Notes: a model not told the origin generated them from the letters alone. A DNA stretch of 64,000 nt from Anaeramoeba flamelloides (GCA_027625915.1 JANTQA010000070.1:3105001-3169000); one strand, 5' to 3'. Positions 35,001-45,064 are shown, counted from the stretch's first letter. Translations and numbers: made by a program.

Positions 35001-37042
35001 CACAAATTTCCATTAGATTACCAACAACAATACTACATTCCTCAGCAATTCTCAAATAAACCATCCCAATTATCCCAAATAATATCACAAACACAGCCAT
35101 TTATACCTACTCAACTATACCCACAACCAATGATATTACCACCCATTCCCAATTATTATTCTTATATTTTCAATAATTACTACAATAAAAATCCAAATGA
35201 AGAAAAGGGGGGAGAAAAAGAAAAGGGAAAAGAGAAAGAAAAGGGAAAAGAAAAAGAAAGAGGAAAGAAAAAAGAAAAGGAAAAAGAAAAAGATCGAACA
35301 AAGAGAAAAAGAAAAAGAAAATATTATGGGAAAAAATAACTAAGAGGAAAGAAATAAAATACCTCAAATGATCATTTTTTACTTTAATTTTTTTGTTTAC
35401 TTTTTGTTTTCTTTTTGGTTCTGAGAAATATCACAAAGACGAATAAAAAAAATAAAAAAAGTTTTTTGTTTTAGTTTTTGATCTTTTGTTTTTATATTTT
35501 TTTCACTCAAAAAACAACATTTGCTATTGCTTTTTTTTTAATAAAAAAAACATCCAAATATATTTTATCCTCGATGCTTTCAGCCTCTCAAAAAAATATA
35601 TTCGATATTTTTTTTAAAAAAAAGCAATAACTGCTGATAATTCCTAATAGCAACTAAACTTTTTTTAATAAAAATTACAAAAGAAAAAAATGAATAAAAA
35701 CAAAAAGAAAAATTACTTGAAGACACCCATCCATTAATTCTATTTCGTCATAAAATTCTTCATCATTTAAATAGTGAAATAGTACTTTAACTAAATCACT
35801 TATGTATTTTGCAATTCGATATCCCAATTTTCTTCTATTGAAATTATATTATCATCCATTTATTTGAGTAAAACATTGGATGGTTGAAAGAAAAAAAGTG
35901 TTTATTGTTTTAATTATTTTGATCATTTTGAGAATTGAATACTGGTTACAGAAAAAAAAGAGAAGTAAATCCATAAAAAAAAGCAGTAATAAGCGAATCG
36001 AAACGAAGAAATAAAGAGACAAACCCAATTACAACCAAAAGTTGAAGATATATTATCGAAAGCTGTTTGTCGTTTTTTGCTAATTTTTCAAGAATAAATT
36101 CAATAAGATTGGAAAATAAATTGTCGTCTATATTTGTACACAATAAACTTATTGTATCAATGACTTGCTTTCTTGAAGTGGTCACTTCAAAATTTTTTAA
36201 TAATACGTTTTGGATTTCTCTGTGATAATTCGGAATAGCTGAGCCAAAAGAAAATAAAAAGTGATGTATAATTTCTACACAAGCATTTTGAGTTTCTGGT
36301 TTTTTAGACTTTTGAAGAGGAAAAGAAAACAAAGGAGAAAAAAAATTTTAAGAAGAAAATTACATCTTACATACTTGTTTGTGGAAAAAAGAAAAATAAG
36401 GAAAACAAATTTGTTTGTTTTTTGTTTTTTTTTTTTTTGTTTTTTTTTTGTAGTTTTTTGGTAAGACGAGGAGAAGGATTTAGATCTTTACTTTAAGGAT
36501 CCCTTCAATAAATTTAGGTAGCGTCCTATCTGCGATATTTAAAATTAAATGTAAATTGTCGTGTGACAACTGTGTAATAACTCTTTTGAAAGCAATCGGA
36601 AAAACATCAAGGAATTCTTCTTCTGTTTCTAAGGTCTTGGTTGTTAATGTTTTGAGAATTGAATGGATATGGTTCGTTGAACACTTTAGCACAAGTAACC
36701 CAAGGCACTCAACAGCTAATTCTTGGACTTCTCGAGAAGAGTCTTCAAGTAAATTTAAAACAGCGCCAATAATTTGATCGATTTGCCTTGTTGTATTCCA
36801 GCTTCTTTGTTTGAGATCACTCACAAGATCTGATAGTGCCATAAATCGATAATCATAGTCGATCGATTTTAACTATTTTGTGTTTAAATGATCATCGTTA
36901 TTTAAATTTTGGCGATTTTGTTTTGTTGGTTTTTTGATTCGATAAGATGGGCTTTTATTCAAAAATAAAATTTAAAAAGAAAAAATCAAAGTTTAGTTTG
37001 ATAAAACAAAATTACCTTTTTAACCAGTTGTGAGGATGACAT
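26094..37042 (-). CDS. CAND1: CAND1 (cullin-associated NEDD8-dissociated protein), five exons
   Basis: HEAT-repeat exchange factor that binds unneddylated cullins and swaps their substrate receptors. Exons: 37016-37042, 36492-36872, 36025-36308, 35717-35834, 26094-29831; introns 143, 183, 190 and 5885 nt, all GT-AG, phases consistent. The spliced frame is 4548 nt (1515 residues against about 1230 in animals). Matches to CAND1 include YDYRFMALSDL (exon 1-2), REVQELAVECLGLLVLKC, ANNxLxEF-type helices in exon 3, RKLGYRIAKYI in exon 4, then FECFILRCPNEV, the acidic stretch before DTSWKVRRASAKCL, and ISRFSERED. The extra length is two Lys/Glu-rich inserts in the last exon, about residues 575-615 and 860-1015, encoded by AAAGAG/GAAAAG runs; both fall between HEAT helices. 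The tiny first exon gives MSSSQLVKK; I chose this start because it splices in phase and aligns with the family's N-terminus. Intron 4 is inflated by transposons, listed separately. Confidence 0.95.
27690..28060 (-). repeat. Lys/Glu-coding low-complexity tract inside CAND1
   Basis: Degenerate hexamer array (CTTTTC units on the plus strand) that codes KEKEKE-type sequence in CAND1. A shorter tract lies at 28810-28920. Long plus-strand open frames such as 27421-28179 are its shadows, not genes. Confidence 0.9.
30145..30262. repeat. Interspersed repeat R4, copy 2
   Basis: Shares its layout and about half to two-thirds of its bases with 15960-16065 inside Rpn8 intron 2: GAATTTTGAAGTGACTAAA near the start and TTAGTTTTCTA near the end. 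No frame. Both copies sit in introns. Confidence 0.45.
30505..31095 (-). mobile_element. LINE relic in CAND1 intron 4
   Basis: Same family as 19869-21038 and same strand; segments such as AAGAATTGGTGTATTTCTG (30741) and TTAATCCAAGAATTTAAA (30786) are nearly identical between the two. It covers the reverse-transcriptase part after the palm and lacks both ends. Several frame breaks; dead. Confidence 0.8.
31204..32069. mobile_element. 866-bp foldback element with about 260-bp inverted arms
   Basis: The left end CCATTGTGAAAAAAATTTGG (31204) is matched by CAAATTTTTTTCACAATGG ending at 32069, and complementarity extends through GGGTCAGTCAAAA, GATTTTTGATCAAAG, TTAGAATTACTGTGGAACTC and beyond (arms to about 31460 and from about 31800). 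Flanked by TAA on both sides (31201-31203, 32070-32072), a 3-bp target compatible with PIF/Harbinger-type transposition. The 340-bp centre has no coding frame, so it is a large MITE. Confidence 0.8.
33544..33903 (+). CDS. Crypton-type element ORF1
   Basis: 119-residue frame from ATG 33544, on the strand opposite to the CAND1 gene whose intron contains it. It is acidic in its first two-thirds (many Glu/Asp/Asn) and basic near the end; no known domain. It overlaps the recombinase frame by about 85 nt in the -1 phase. A heptamer A AAA AAG, correctly phased for -1 slippage in this frame, lies at 33831-33837 within the overlap. The recombinase frame has no ATG until well inside it, so expression through this ORF by slippage or by an unseen splice is the simplest reading. 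Alternatively ORF1 is a separate DNA-binding or regulatory protein. Confidence 0.6.
   Translation: MFNVPKFYSFSDIPENSDFLNEAALSDESLEQLLKETIDEGTEVNENDQVTSEENSGNLQNCNSILQISEEEKKVIDRSQKIHENKNSRSCRKTVAKKFRRFLKGRNINKKYHLKIMTN
33819..35339 (+). CDS. Crypton-type tyrosine recombinase (ORF2)
   Basis: Transposase of a plain DNA transposon that moves by site-specific recombination. Near the N-terminus LITLFIWELKKKNGEDF matches the core-binding region of the ZMYM2/QRICH1-related (DUF3504-like) Crypton group. The catalytic set is complete: Arg in TGYRGGEIFNL (codon at 34239), His and Arg in FHSIRATVV (34617, 34626), His in FTGHISDQS (34695) and the nucleophile Tyr in YNVYKS (34722), nine residues after that His as in the family. 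No reverse transcriptase, capsid or DDE domain accompanies it. The C-terminal third is an added tail: Lys-rich, then Glu-Asn-Gln repeats (EQENEQENE), a Pro/Tyr/Gln segment and a Lys/Glu end, in the style of host proteins. No disruption is visible downstream of the ORF1 overlap, so it may still be active or domesticated. Ends not defined; Cryptons lack terminal inverted repeats. Confidence 0.85.
   Translation, partial: KDCGKKVQKIFKREKYQQEISLEDYDQLITLFIWELKKKNGEDFVFNSVRTYINQLFAFFSVYWLNHKLKNPPTLTNCPYSSNFFHIKLSELSEQGKTGSHRMGLTMEEEADLLKSLDIENNEMDLLIAAFWMISKFTGYRGGEIFNLKKKQVQFKENKLVGTYIETYLNHRKNQNNLMAFNATSKNIRKIFHYPKEKYDPYQIIKKYSLLVTPKRQPNSRFWSAVNSNTQRKYWYKNMNIGRGHLSRIFKNRIKRAGIDKPNVTFHSIRATVVTNFVRNNVNDKQGKTFTGHISDQSYNVYKSMDDIQSKKFSKTLLTRYPNEEKKEEKYHKEKTKMKKKRKKPNKKKIIIKNEQNENEQENKQENEQEIEQENEQENEQENQIKTNLEKNTIHKFPLDYQQQYYIPQQFSNKPSQLSQIISQTQPFIPTQLYPQPMILPPIPNYYSYIFNNYYNKNPNEEKGGEKEKGKEKEKGKEKERGKKKEKEKEKDRTKRKRKRKYYGKK
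35515..35660. repeat. Imperfect palindrome after the Crypton ORF
   Basis: TGCTATTGCTTTTTTTTTA (35521) faces TTAAAAAAAAGCAATAACTG (35618-35635) across about 75 bp containing AAATATATTTT/AAAATATATTC. It lies about 180 nt past the recombinase stop, so it could be the element's 3' end or a terminator-like structure. Confidence 0.4.
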
Positions 37043-38149
37043 ACACTCCAAAAATTATTATTTGTTTGATAAAAAAAAAAATAGTAACAAAAAGTTGCTG
37101 AAAAATGATTTGGATTATGGTTTGATTTGGATTATTATTTACAATTTATACTTTTTGTTTAAAAGTTTAGTCATTGTTTTTGATTCTGTTTTTCATCCTA
37201 AAGTAATTTAAATTTTTGTCCAGTATATTTTATTGTTTCTTGAATTAGACTTGAATAAATTTTCACGATTATTTTCACTATTTTTTCTTTGTTGAGGACT
37301 ACTTTTTCAGGTGAAAACAGTAAAAGGGTGATGTAAAAAAAAACCCTTGGAAGAGTTTTGTAATCTCAGTAATATTCGTAGACTGAGAATTTCTTTGAGA
37401 AAAAAAAAGAAATTTTCACAATTTTACCTATTTTCACATTTTGCACTTGAAAGATCATGCCAAAATTAGATTTAAACATTTAAGAATTTTCATTTCAACT
37501 TTCTGAACTCGTAGTAATCCCTCTGGCTGTTCTACAAATCTTTTACATTTGCTTTTACAATTTTGAAATATTCTCAAATATGAAATTGCATATGAAAAAC
37601 CTCAAAAATGTTATTTTTTTTGCAATTATTTTTTTTGTTATTTGCAAATTTCCTTTTAATTGAAAAAGAATTAAAAAAAGTGTGGTGAAAAGATAAAGAT
37701 GGTAAAAATGTTTTTATTATTTGTCCCATTTCTTCAGAATGAAAATTCTTTTTGACAAGTAAAAGTGAAATAGCACAATAACTCAAATCTCTCAAAGGGT
37801 TGGAACGTAATCCTTAAGTCGAAATTTCAAAGAGAGAGATTGATATTTGTGATCTTTTGTTATTCGTTTGATATTAAGTGAATACACATATTGACTGATA
37901 AGTTGGGTAAACTCAGAATGATAAATTAAAGGACTGTTTGAGAATTTACCACAAAATAATCAACCCTAATTTTTTCAAATTGAAATTTCAAATGGAGTAT
38001 TTTTGCAATAAAAAAATTATTAATGCAACATTAGTTAAGTTTGTAATATATTGCTGGTATAATTTTCAAAATTATAATAGAATTTAATAGAAACCCTATA
38101 AAATTTTACCAATCTCTATAACTTGATTTAAAAAATGAACAAATTAATA
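37043..38149. promoter_or_regulatory. CAND1 upstream region and spacer
   Basis: First part of a 3.1-kb divergent region between CAND1 (-) and the armadillo gene (+). No specific promoter motif can be assigned, and the frame 37574-37795 (-) has no family features. Confidence 0.3.
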
Positions 38150-38344
38150 GAGTCGGGTCCACTTTTAAGAGATAATCGTTCAAATAAATTTAAAGGTCAA
38201 AAAATTCGAAATTAAGGCACAAAATTCAAATTCTAGTAATATGATTTGAGTAAAAAAAAATTCCAAATGATATACTTTTGATTTAAGATTCTTCTGGGCC
38301 TTAATTTTCTGTGAAAGTTTGTACATTAAATGTGGTACTAACAC
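38150..38344. mobile_element. CAGTCAG MITE, degenerate copy
   Basis: 195 bp flanked by TA on both sides (38148-38149, 38345-38346). The sequence follows the two clean copies at 44867 and 55875 through GTCCACTTTTAAG, AAATTAAGGCACAAAATTC and AAAGTTTGTACATTAAA, but with many substitutions and weakened inverted ends, so it is the oldest of the three. Confidence 0.7.
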
Positions 38345-40189
38345 TAATTTTTTTTTTTTTTTTGTGAATTATTTTTGATAAAAGAAATTTTATTAATAAG
38401 AGAACTTCTTAAACAGAATTCAATTCCCATCTTATTCAATAAATGATTATATATATAATGATTCTCATAGTTTAACTTTGGTTTACTAGTTATATGTTTA
38501 GTGGAGTATCTGTACCCCTTTGAAAACCTGAGTAATATAAAATTTAATTATTATTGCTTCTTTTCAAACCTTAAACAATAAGAGTATTGAATAAAAAGGG
38601 AAAAATCTCAAATTTTTTCTTATTTGTGCTTTTTGTTTTTAGTGAAATTTAATAATAAAATAAAATAACCTTATTTAGGAAATAAAAGTATGAAATTTGA
38701 AACAAAATTTGGTTTAAAAGTGATTAATAATAATTAAAACTAGAATAAAACTATATTATTACACCCTCATATTTTTTTTTAGGTTTTTGTAATAGATGAT
38801 ATTTTTTGAAATGTTAAGTATAAAATAAAAAAAAAAATAAAGAAGAAATAGATTTATTGTTTGATTTGTATTTTTTAAATCATTAAAAAAAAACTCCAAA
38901 CTCAATAATATATAATTTTTTCTTTAGTTGATCAAAATAATGCTTGCACCAAATACTATAATCGGGTGTTCCAAAATATAATTGATACATTTTTTTCTTA
39001 TTGTTACAATTGTAATATCAATTTACTACTCAGTAGTATAACTAAGTTCAAATCAATTTTGAAAGTAAATTACTTGATATTTATAGTAAATTTTGTAAAC
39101 ATAAATCAAATGTTTTCAAAATTTTTTGTGAAATATTTCATTTTTTTTGAGATTTTTTGATCTTTTGATATTAAAAATAAATCAAAATTTTCTCAATTTT
39201 TTATGAGATAAAATTTTCTAATTTGATCACTTATTAATAGAATTTCTTTTTAAATAATAGAACTTTCAGAAATCAATACCAGATTTTCTAAAGCTTTATT
39301 GTTGGTTTCTTTGATCGGTTAAGGTAAGTTTTTCTAGAATAACAAAAAAACACTCTTTTCATTTTGAAATATGGATTAGACTTTTCTACACGCATTATTT
39401 TGACTAAAGACAAGATGTTTTTTTGAAAAAAGTTCACATAAAATAATTTTAAAATAGAATTAAAGTGAAATAATGATTTTTTCAGACGTAATTTTGCCCT
39501 TAGGAACAAATTTTTTTATTATTTTATGAGAGAATTATTGATGAACATTTTACTGATATTTAAGATATAAATGGTATAATATTTTTGTCTCATAATTTTT
39601 TTTTACAATTCTTCAGAATCAGTCCTTTCGGATTTTTCATTCCAACAATTGAAGAATCAAAATATAGAATAAAATGAAATAAATATCAGTCTATTTCTAT
39701 GAAATTTATCTTTTAGTAAAAAGATAAAAAAGTGAAAAATAAAGTGAAAATTTTTTCCAATTTATTATTCAAATACCAGTAATCTGATATTGATGATTTT
39801 ATTAGAGTCGTCTTCTGGTCAAAAGATTCAAGAAAGTTATTGTAAGGAATTTAACAAATATAAAAGTCAGATAATTCAGGGATAGATTATCATTACACCT
39901 AAAAACAAAGTTCGAATAAGATTATGATCAAATTATTTTTGGAACTTAAAAAAAAAGCTTTGAGGAGATCATAAAATAGGTATGGGTCTTGACAATTATT
40001 TCTCCTTTTGGTATTGTCATTTCTTGTTTTCGAAATCGGGTTTTACTCAAACAGAACAATATCAAGTCTCCTTATTTTAAAAATGTAAAAATTTTTCATT
40101 TTTAGATCTTTTTTTCCTTCTTTTTTTCTTGTTTTTAATTATAATTTTTCATAAAATCATCCTTCTTCTTTAAAAAAAAATTCTTTTCT
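38345..40189. other. Spacer upstream of the armadillo gene
   Basis: AT-rich. About 39355-39420 carries one end of the element at 51834-52303 (AAATATGGATTAGA... ACGCATTATTTTGAC). The rest shows no repeat or gene. The region just left of 40190 should hold the promoter of the plus-strand gene. Confidence 0.4.
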
Positions 40190-43111
40190 TTGATGGACCC
40201 CATACCAAAAGATCTCGATTTGCTGAGCCACAATTTAAAGGATCAACTACAGTATGCCCAAAGAATAAAAAACCGAATTCTAGGCAATAACCCAGAAAAA
40301 AATAGGATACTTGCAAATGGTCTTGTTGAACAATTACTTGAACAATTAACAATTGACGTTTTTGAACAGCGGCCATGTTTGTTACAAAAAGAAATTGTGA
40401 TTTGTTTAGGAAGCATTTTTACATGTACTTTTTTCCCTTATCGTGCCTATCTTCTCGCAATCAAAACAGAAAGAAAAATGTTAAAAATTTTGTCGACCAC
40501 AAAGAGCTTTGAAAACAGATACGAATTGCTTTTGTCAATCTTAAGAAGTTGTAAATTACTTTTAAGCCGATCAATAAATAATTACTCTGAATTAATATCA
40601 ATTAAGGAATCTCAAAAAATTGTTTACTCATTTTTTGATCTCATTCAAAATTTGTTAAACAAATTAACACAATTGGAAAAGGAAAACAAAGAAAGCGAAC
40701 GGAAAAAAAAAAAGGTGAAAACCAAAAAAGAAGAAAAAGAAAATGAAAAAGAAAAAGAAAAAGGAAAAAAAAAAGAAAAAGAAAAAGAAAAAGAAAAAGA
40801 AAAAGAAAAAGGAATGGAAAAAGAAAATCAATCTTCAAACTATATGATAAAAATAATCATTTCGTGCTCAAGTTTTCTTTCAAGTTTTTTAAGAAAATAC
40901 TCAAATTATTTATTTTCACTACAAGTTCTTAAATTTGTTCAATCATTACTTACACAGATAAACCCCCTTCTAAAATCCAAAATCCCGACAAAAATCCAAC
41001 TGTGTCATTCTTTAATTGATTTATTAAGTTATTTAATCCAATCAGAGGGGATTGCTAAATTAATTGTGTATTACAGTAAAGGGGAAATTATTCCGTACTG
41101 TAACCGAATGTTGCTTTCTCCAAAGAGATCACAGAAATTAATAGGGGCATCTTTTCTAATCGCTATTTGTAATTATGACAAAGAAATTCTCTCTATTGGA
41201 GGAAAGAATAACAGGCACATGACTAAAAAAATAAAAAGAATTCAAAAAGAACAAAAGAAAACAATGGTGAATAATAATTCCCATTATTTACAGGATTTGA
41301 TGTATCCAACAATTTGCTTTCGATTACTGACAACAACACTGTCTCTAATTCCAACTTTAGATCAACTCACAAAATGCCATTCAAATCTTGAAATCGCTCA
41401 ATACGAGCAAGCGTTAAATTCTTTATTTAATATAATCCAAGGTGATTATTTTTTATTTCCAAAATTTTTTGATTGGAAAAAATTGATTAATAAATTAAGC
41501 CTTTTAATTACACCAAGAGATAATTATTCCGCGAACCAAAACCAATTTTCAAACACATATATAAGGGGAAAGTGGAGGGGGAAGGAGAAGGAGAAGGGAA
41601 AAGAAATAGGAAATGAAATATTAAGTTAAAATAATCAAAAAAAAAGTCATCATCTTTCCATTATTTATTCTTCAATTCAGGTACTTTGTATAATTTCTGA
41701 TATAAATGAAAAATACCCAGTACTATTTATTCAAAATCTATTAATACCAAAAATTTAGAATTTATTATGCTTTTTAATCAATGAATGTAAAGAATATGAA
41801 ATTAAAAATATTTCAAATTATTGCTTTTTCTTATTAAGTCAATTTGCATCTGAAATCGGCAAAGTTGAAGAAAATTCTGAAAATAATGAAATACCAATTG
41901 AAACTTGTGATATTGAAAAAATCATTTTAATTTCATTCCAATTTTTAAATTATTCTCCTAAATCAAAAACTTCGGACTTACCTTTAAAGAATACAATTTT
42001 ATTAATGTTAAGTATTTATTTTAAATATTCAATAAATTGGAAAATCCAATTTATTAAAATGAAGGGGTTAAATGAAATAAAAAAATTTTTAAATGAAAAT
42101 GATGATCTGCTCTTTGAAAGTATACTTGTCTTATTAATGAATTTGTCATCTAAAGGTAATAGTGAGATTACCCAAAGTGTGATCAATAATGATATAATTT
42201 TTAAACTAATTTCGGGATTTCAAAATACAGGAATTCAAAATCAATTAGGAATCATTATGTTTTTTTCAAAGTTATTAAATCAAAAAACTGATATTATTAA
42301 AAATAATTTTCCCAAAGAGGAATTGCTAAAAATTCTTAAAAAAATCATCATAGAACATGCAACAAAGAAAAAATTAGAAATTGAAAGAAAAAAAGGCAAA
42401 GAAAAAGAAAAAGAAAAAAAAAAAAAAAAAGAAAAAGAAAAAGAAAAAGAAAAAGAAAAAGAAAAAGAAAAGGATAAAAAAATTGAAATAAAAATAGAAA
42501 TCAAAAAAAAACTGAAAATGGAAACGAGAAAAGAAACGGAAACAGAAAATGTAAATAACATACCTGAGATTGAAAATGAAAATAAACAGGAAAAGGAAAA
42601 AAAAGAAAAAAAAGAAAAGGATGAAAATTTTGAAAAAGAAAACAAACATGAAAAGGAAATTGAAAAACAAGAGGAAAAAATGAAGAAAAAGGTGAAGGAA
42701 AAAGAAATAGAAATCAAAGGAAAGTTTCATATGATTAATCAAAAAATGAAAAAGAGTTTAGACGTTAAAAATAATTTTAAACCGGAATTAATACAGGATA
42801 ATTTAATAGCTTTCAGTTTTAAAATCATATCAAAGCTTATAATATATGATAGCATTGCAATTGAATTGTGTATGCAAAATGCAATTTTAAACGCAATGGT
42901 TTTGTTTTTAGATTCAAAAAATGAATTTATAAAAAAATATATCTCTGAGTGTTTATTAAATTTAACTTGGAATTCCCAGTCTCAACAAAAAACAAATAAA
43001 AGGCTTTTGAATTACTTTAATAATTTCGGTTTACATAAAAATTTTTTCGAAATTAAGAAAAGAGACTATTTTATTTTAAAAAATATTCTTATACAATTTT
43101 TAGAATTATAA
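40190..43111 (+). pseudogene. ARMC8: ARMC8/Gid5-like armadillo protein, two in-frame stops
   Basis: ARMC8 (Gid5) is the armadillo subunit that recruits substrate receptors in the CTLH/GID ubiquitin ligase. The N-terminus reads RIKNRILGNNPEKNRILANG, aligning with the equivalent ARMC8 segment, and armadillo-like helices continue to ECLLNLTWNSQSQ near the end. Lys/Glu inserts lie at 40680-40825 and 42365-42725. The frames 40190-41629 and 42005-43111 are in the same phase, and the DNA between them also reads as armadillo-like sequence (LCIISDINEKYPVLFIQNLL, CFFLLSQFASEIG), interrupted by TAA at 41627 and TAG at 41756. A 96-nt GT-AG intron (41625-41720) would remove the TAA in phase; a stronger-looking acceptor at about 41680 does not keep phase. 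No splice I can find removes the TAG without losing conserved sequence. So it is either a young pseudogene, a read-through gene or a sequence error. Family assignment is from remembered motifs and moderately sure. Confidence 0.6.
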
Positions 43112-43204
43112 TTAAATTATTTTAATATTAATACAATTAGAATATATTAATTATCTAATTTTACATTAATATTTTTCTAAAATTGTATTTATTAATTTAT
43201 ATAT

Positions 43205-43570
43205 AAACCCCTTTTAAGTTAAGGGGTGCAGTTTTATTGAAGAAATAGAATATAAATTAATGTTTTTAATCCAATATTCTTCTCAAATAAATTTCCTATT
43301 TATAAATAGATCATTTTTTCTAATTTTGTAAAATTTTTTTTTTTTTTTTTTTTTTCTGTTTTTTGATTATTTCTTGAATTAAAAAAGTCAATTTGAAAAA
43401 AAAAAAATGTATGAAACTCTAAATTAACCTTAAAAAAGTGAGTATTTTTTATTTTATTTCAAAATTCATAGATTTATACCATTAAAAAATCTTATTGTCA
43501 ACCAAATTAATTAACTAAAGAAATTGTGCACAAGACATTCCCATGAAAAGGAAAATTTTTTTAACATTTT
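43205..43570. repeat. Interspersed repeat R2, copy 1
   Basis: Homologous in the same orientation to 59345-59760. Shared words: TTATTGAA.AAATAGAA, TATTCTTCTCAAA, a long T-run, ATTAAAAAATCTTATTGTCA and a terminal CATGAAAAGG/AATGAAAGG segment. Starts about 90 bp downstream of the armadillo gene's stop. No frame. Class unknown. Confidence 0.65.
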
Positions 43571-44292
43571 TTATTTTTTGAAATTTATGTTTTTTTGGAC
43601 ATTTCTTTTCCGAATATCAACCATAATTTATAGTTTATTATTTGTCTTATTTCTTAATAATATTAGGTTTTTTGATTCTGAAAAAAAAAGTCACTTTTTG
43701 GTCTTTCTCTTTGGTGAAATGGATTTTATATTTATATTTAGATTTATATTTATAGATATATTATTTGGTTGATAAATATAATAACAAATAAATTTGATGA
43801 GGAGATCAAATATTTTTTATAATTATTTTTAATTTATTAATATTTGATATAACACTAATGTTAGATAATATAAATTTTAAAATCTTTTCAATCTGTATAT
43901 TGTCTGAAATTAATTTATAATTAAATTCAAAAAAATTTCTTTAAAACCTTTTGTTTTAAGGATTTTTTTTTATTATTATTTGGATCACAAAAAGAAGTAC
44001 TTTTGGATTAATTTCAAATACCAAATATTTCGAAATAAAAATTGATTTTGAATAAAATGATTTTTAATTGAAGTATATTTTGGTCATATTTAAAAAAAAA
44101 ATCAATTAGATTAAGTAAAAAGATCTTAAGGGAACAGCCACAGAAAAGGAAAATTTTTCACTTTTTGATAATTTTGAAAAGAATCAGAAAATAAAATTTT
44201 TTATTTTGGTTGTACCTCATTGATTTTTATTATTTAAAGTACTTCATTCCTTAAATTTTTAAATTTTTTTTTTCAAAGTCTCAAAGAAATAA
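43571..44292. other. Spacer, nothing recognised
   Basis: AT-rich DNA; short T-rich frames only. Confidence 0.35.
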
Positions 44293-44387
44293 CCACAATA
44301 GAACGCTGAGTTGAATTGCTAAAATAGTGTTTCAAATGTTGAATAACTTATCTTTCATCCTTATATCAACATTCTATTGTGGTATTT
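44293..44387. repeat. Small foldback (about 95 bp)
   Basis: ACCACAATAGAACGCTGA at the left is matched by TCAACATTCTATTGTGGT at the right (reverse complement with two or three mismatches). It is short enough to be a miniature inverted-repeat element; no second copy was recognised here. Confidence 0.6.
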
Positions 44388-44866
44388 AATTTTTTTCATT
44401 TTTTATTTTTTCATCATTTTTGAATTTTTTTAATCATGAAAACAAAAAAAAAATTGAAATATTTTTTTATCAGTGAAATTTGGGATTAATGGATTTTTTT
44501 TAAAATGAATAACAACATTACAATTGAGAGAATCACAAAAGTAAACATGACTGGGACTTAAATAACTAGAAGGATTCCAAAAAATAATAATTATCCCAAA
44601 ACATTATTTGTTAGATTTTAAATCGTTAGATTTGGTGGAATTGGAGAAGTGAATCTTATTATATTTTATCAAAGTTTAAACCACAAAATAGCTTATAGTT
44701 TTATTCAAAGAATCTGAAATTATCTCTTCCCAAAAAAAAACTAAACCCCATTCCAAAAATTTGGACACATCTAAAATCTGAAATAGGAAAACAAAAACTA
44801 AATTTATTATATTATTCCAAATTTAATATAAAAGCACATTTAAGTAACCTAGTATTAATCTTTTTA

Positions 44867-45064
44867 CAGTCAGTTTAACTTTTAAGGCTCAAACTTTCAA
44901 CCAAATTTAAGGCACAAAAAAATCTCAAATTAAGGCACAAAATTTGTTATATTTTTTTTTACAATTTATTTTTACTAGAATTTGAATTTTGTGCTTTAAT
45001 TTGAGATTTTTTTTTGTGCGTTAAATTTAGTTAATAGTTTGTGCCTTAAATGTGAAACTGACTG
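44867..45064. mobile_element. CAGTCAG MITE, copy 1
   Basis: 198 bp, flanked by TA (44865-44866 and 45065-45066). The left end CAGTCAGTTTAACTTTTAAG is inverted at the right end (CTTAAATGTGAAACTGACTG); inner blocks such as AAATCTCAAATTAAGGCACA are also mirrored, so almost the whole element folds back. CAGT ends with a TA target are those of Tc1/mariner elements. No transposase. Confidence 0.9.

Larger units (their letters stand above)
29832..35716 (-). other. CAND1 intron 4, 5.9 kb, filled with mobile elements
   Basis: The donor GTAATT follows exon 4 (35716) and the acceptor AAAAG precedes 29831. From right to left it contains the Crypton-type element (33544-35339, plus strand), an 866-bp foldback (31204-32069), a LINE relic (30505-31095) and small repeats (30050-30262). 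The other introns of the gene are under 200 nt. 32080-33540 shows no recognisable feature apart from the probable upstream region of the Crypton. Confidence 0.9.

Noticed and set aside
33544-35339. DIRS-type retroelement
   Set aside because: No reverse transcriptase, RNase H or split repeats are seen near the recombinase; the domain resembles the Crypton group.
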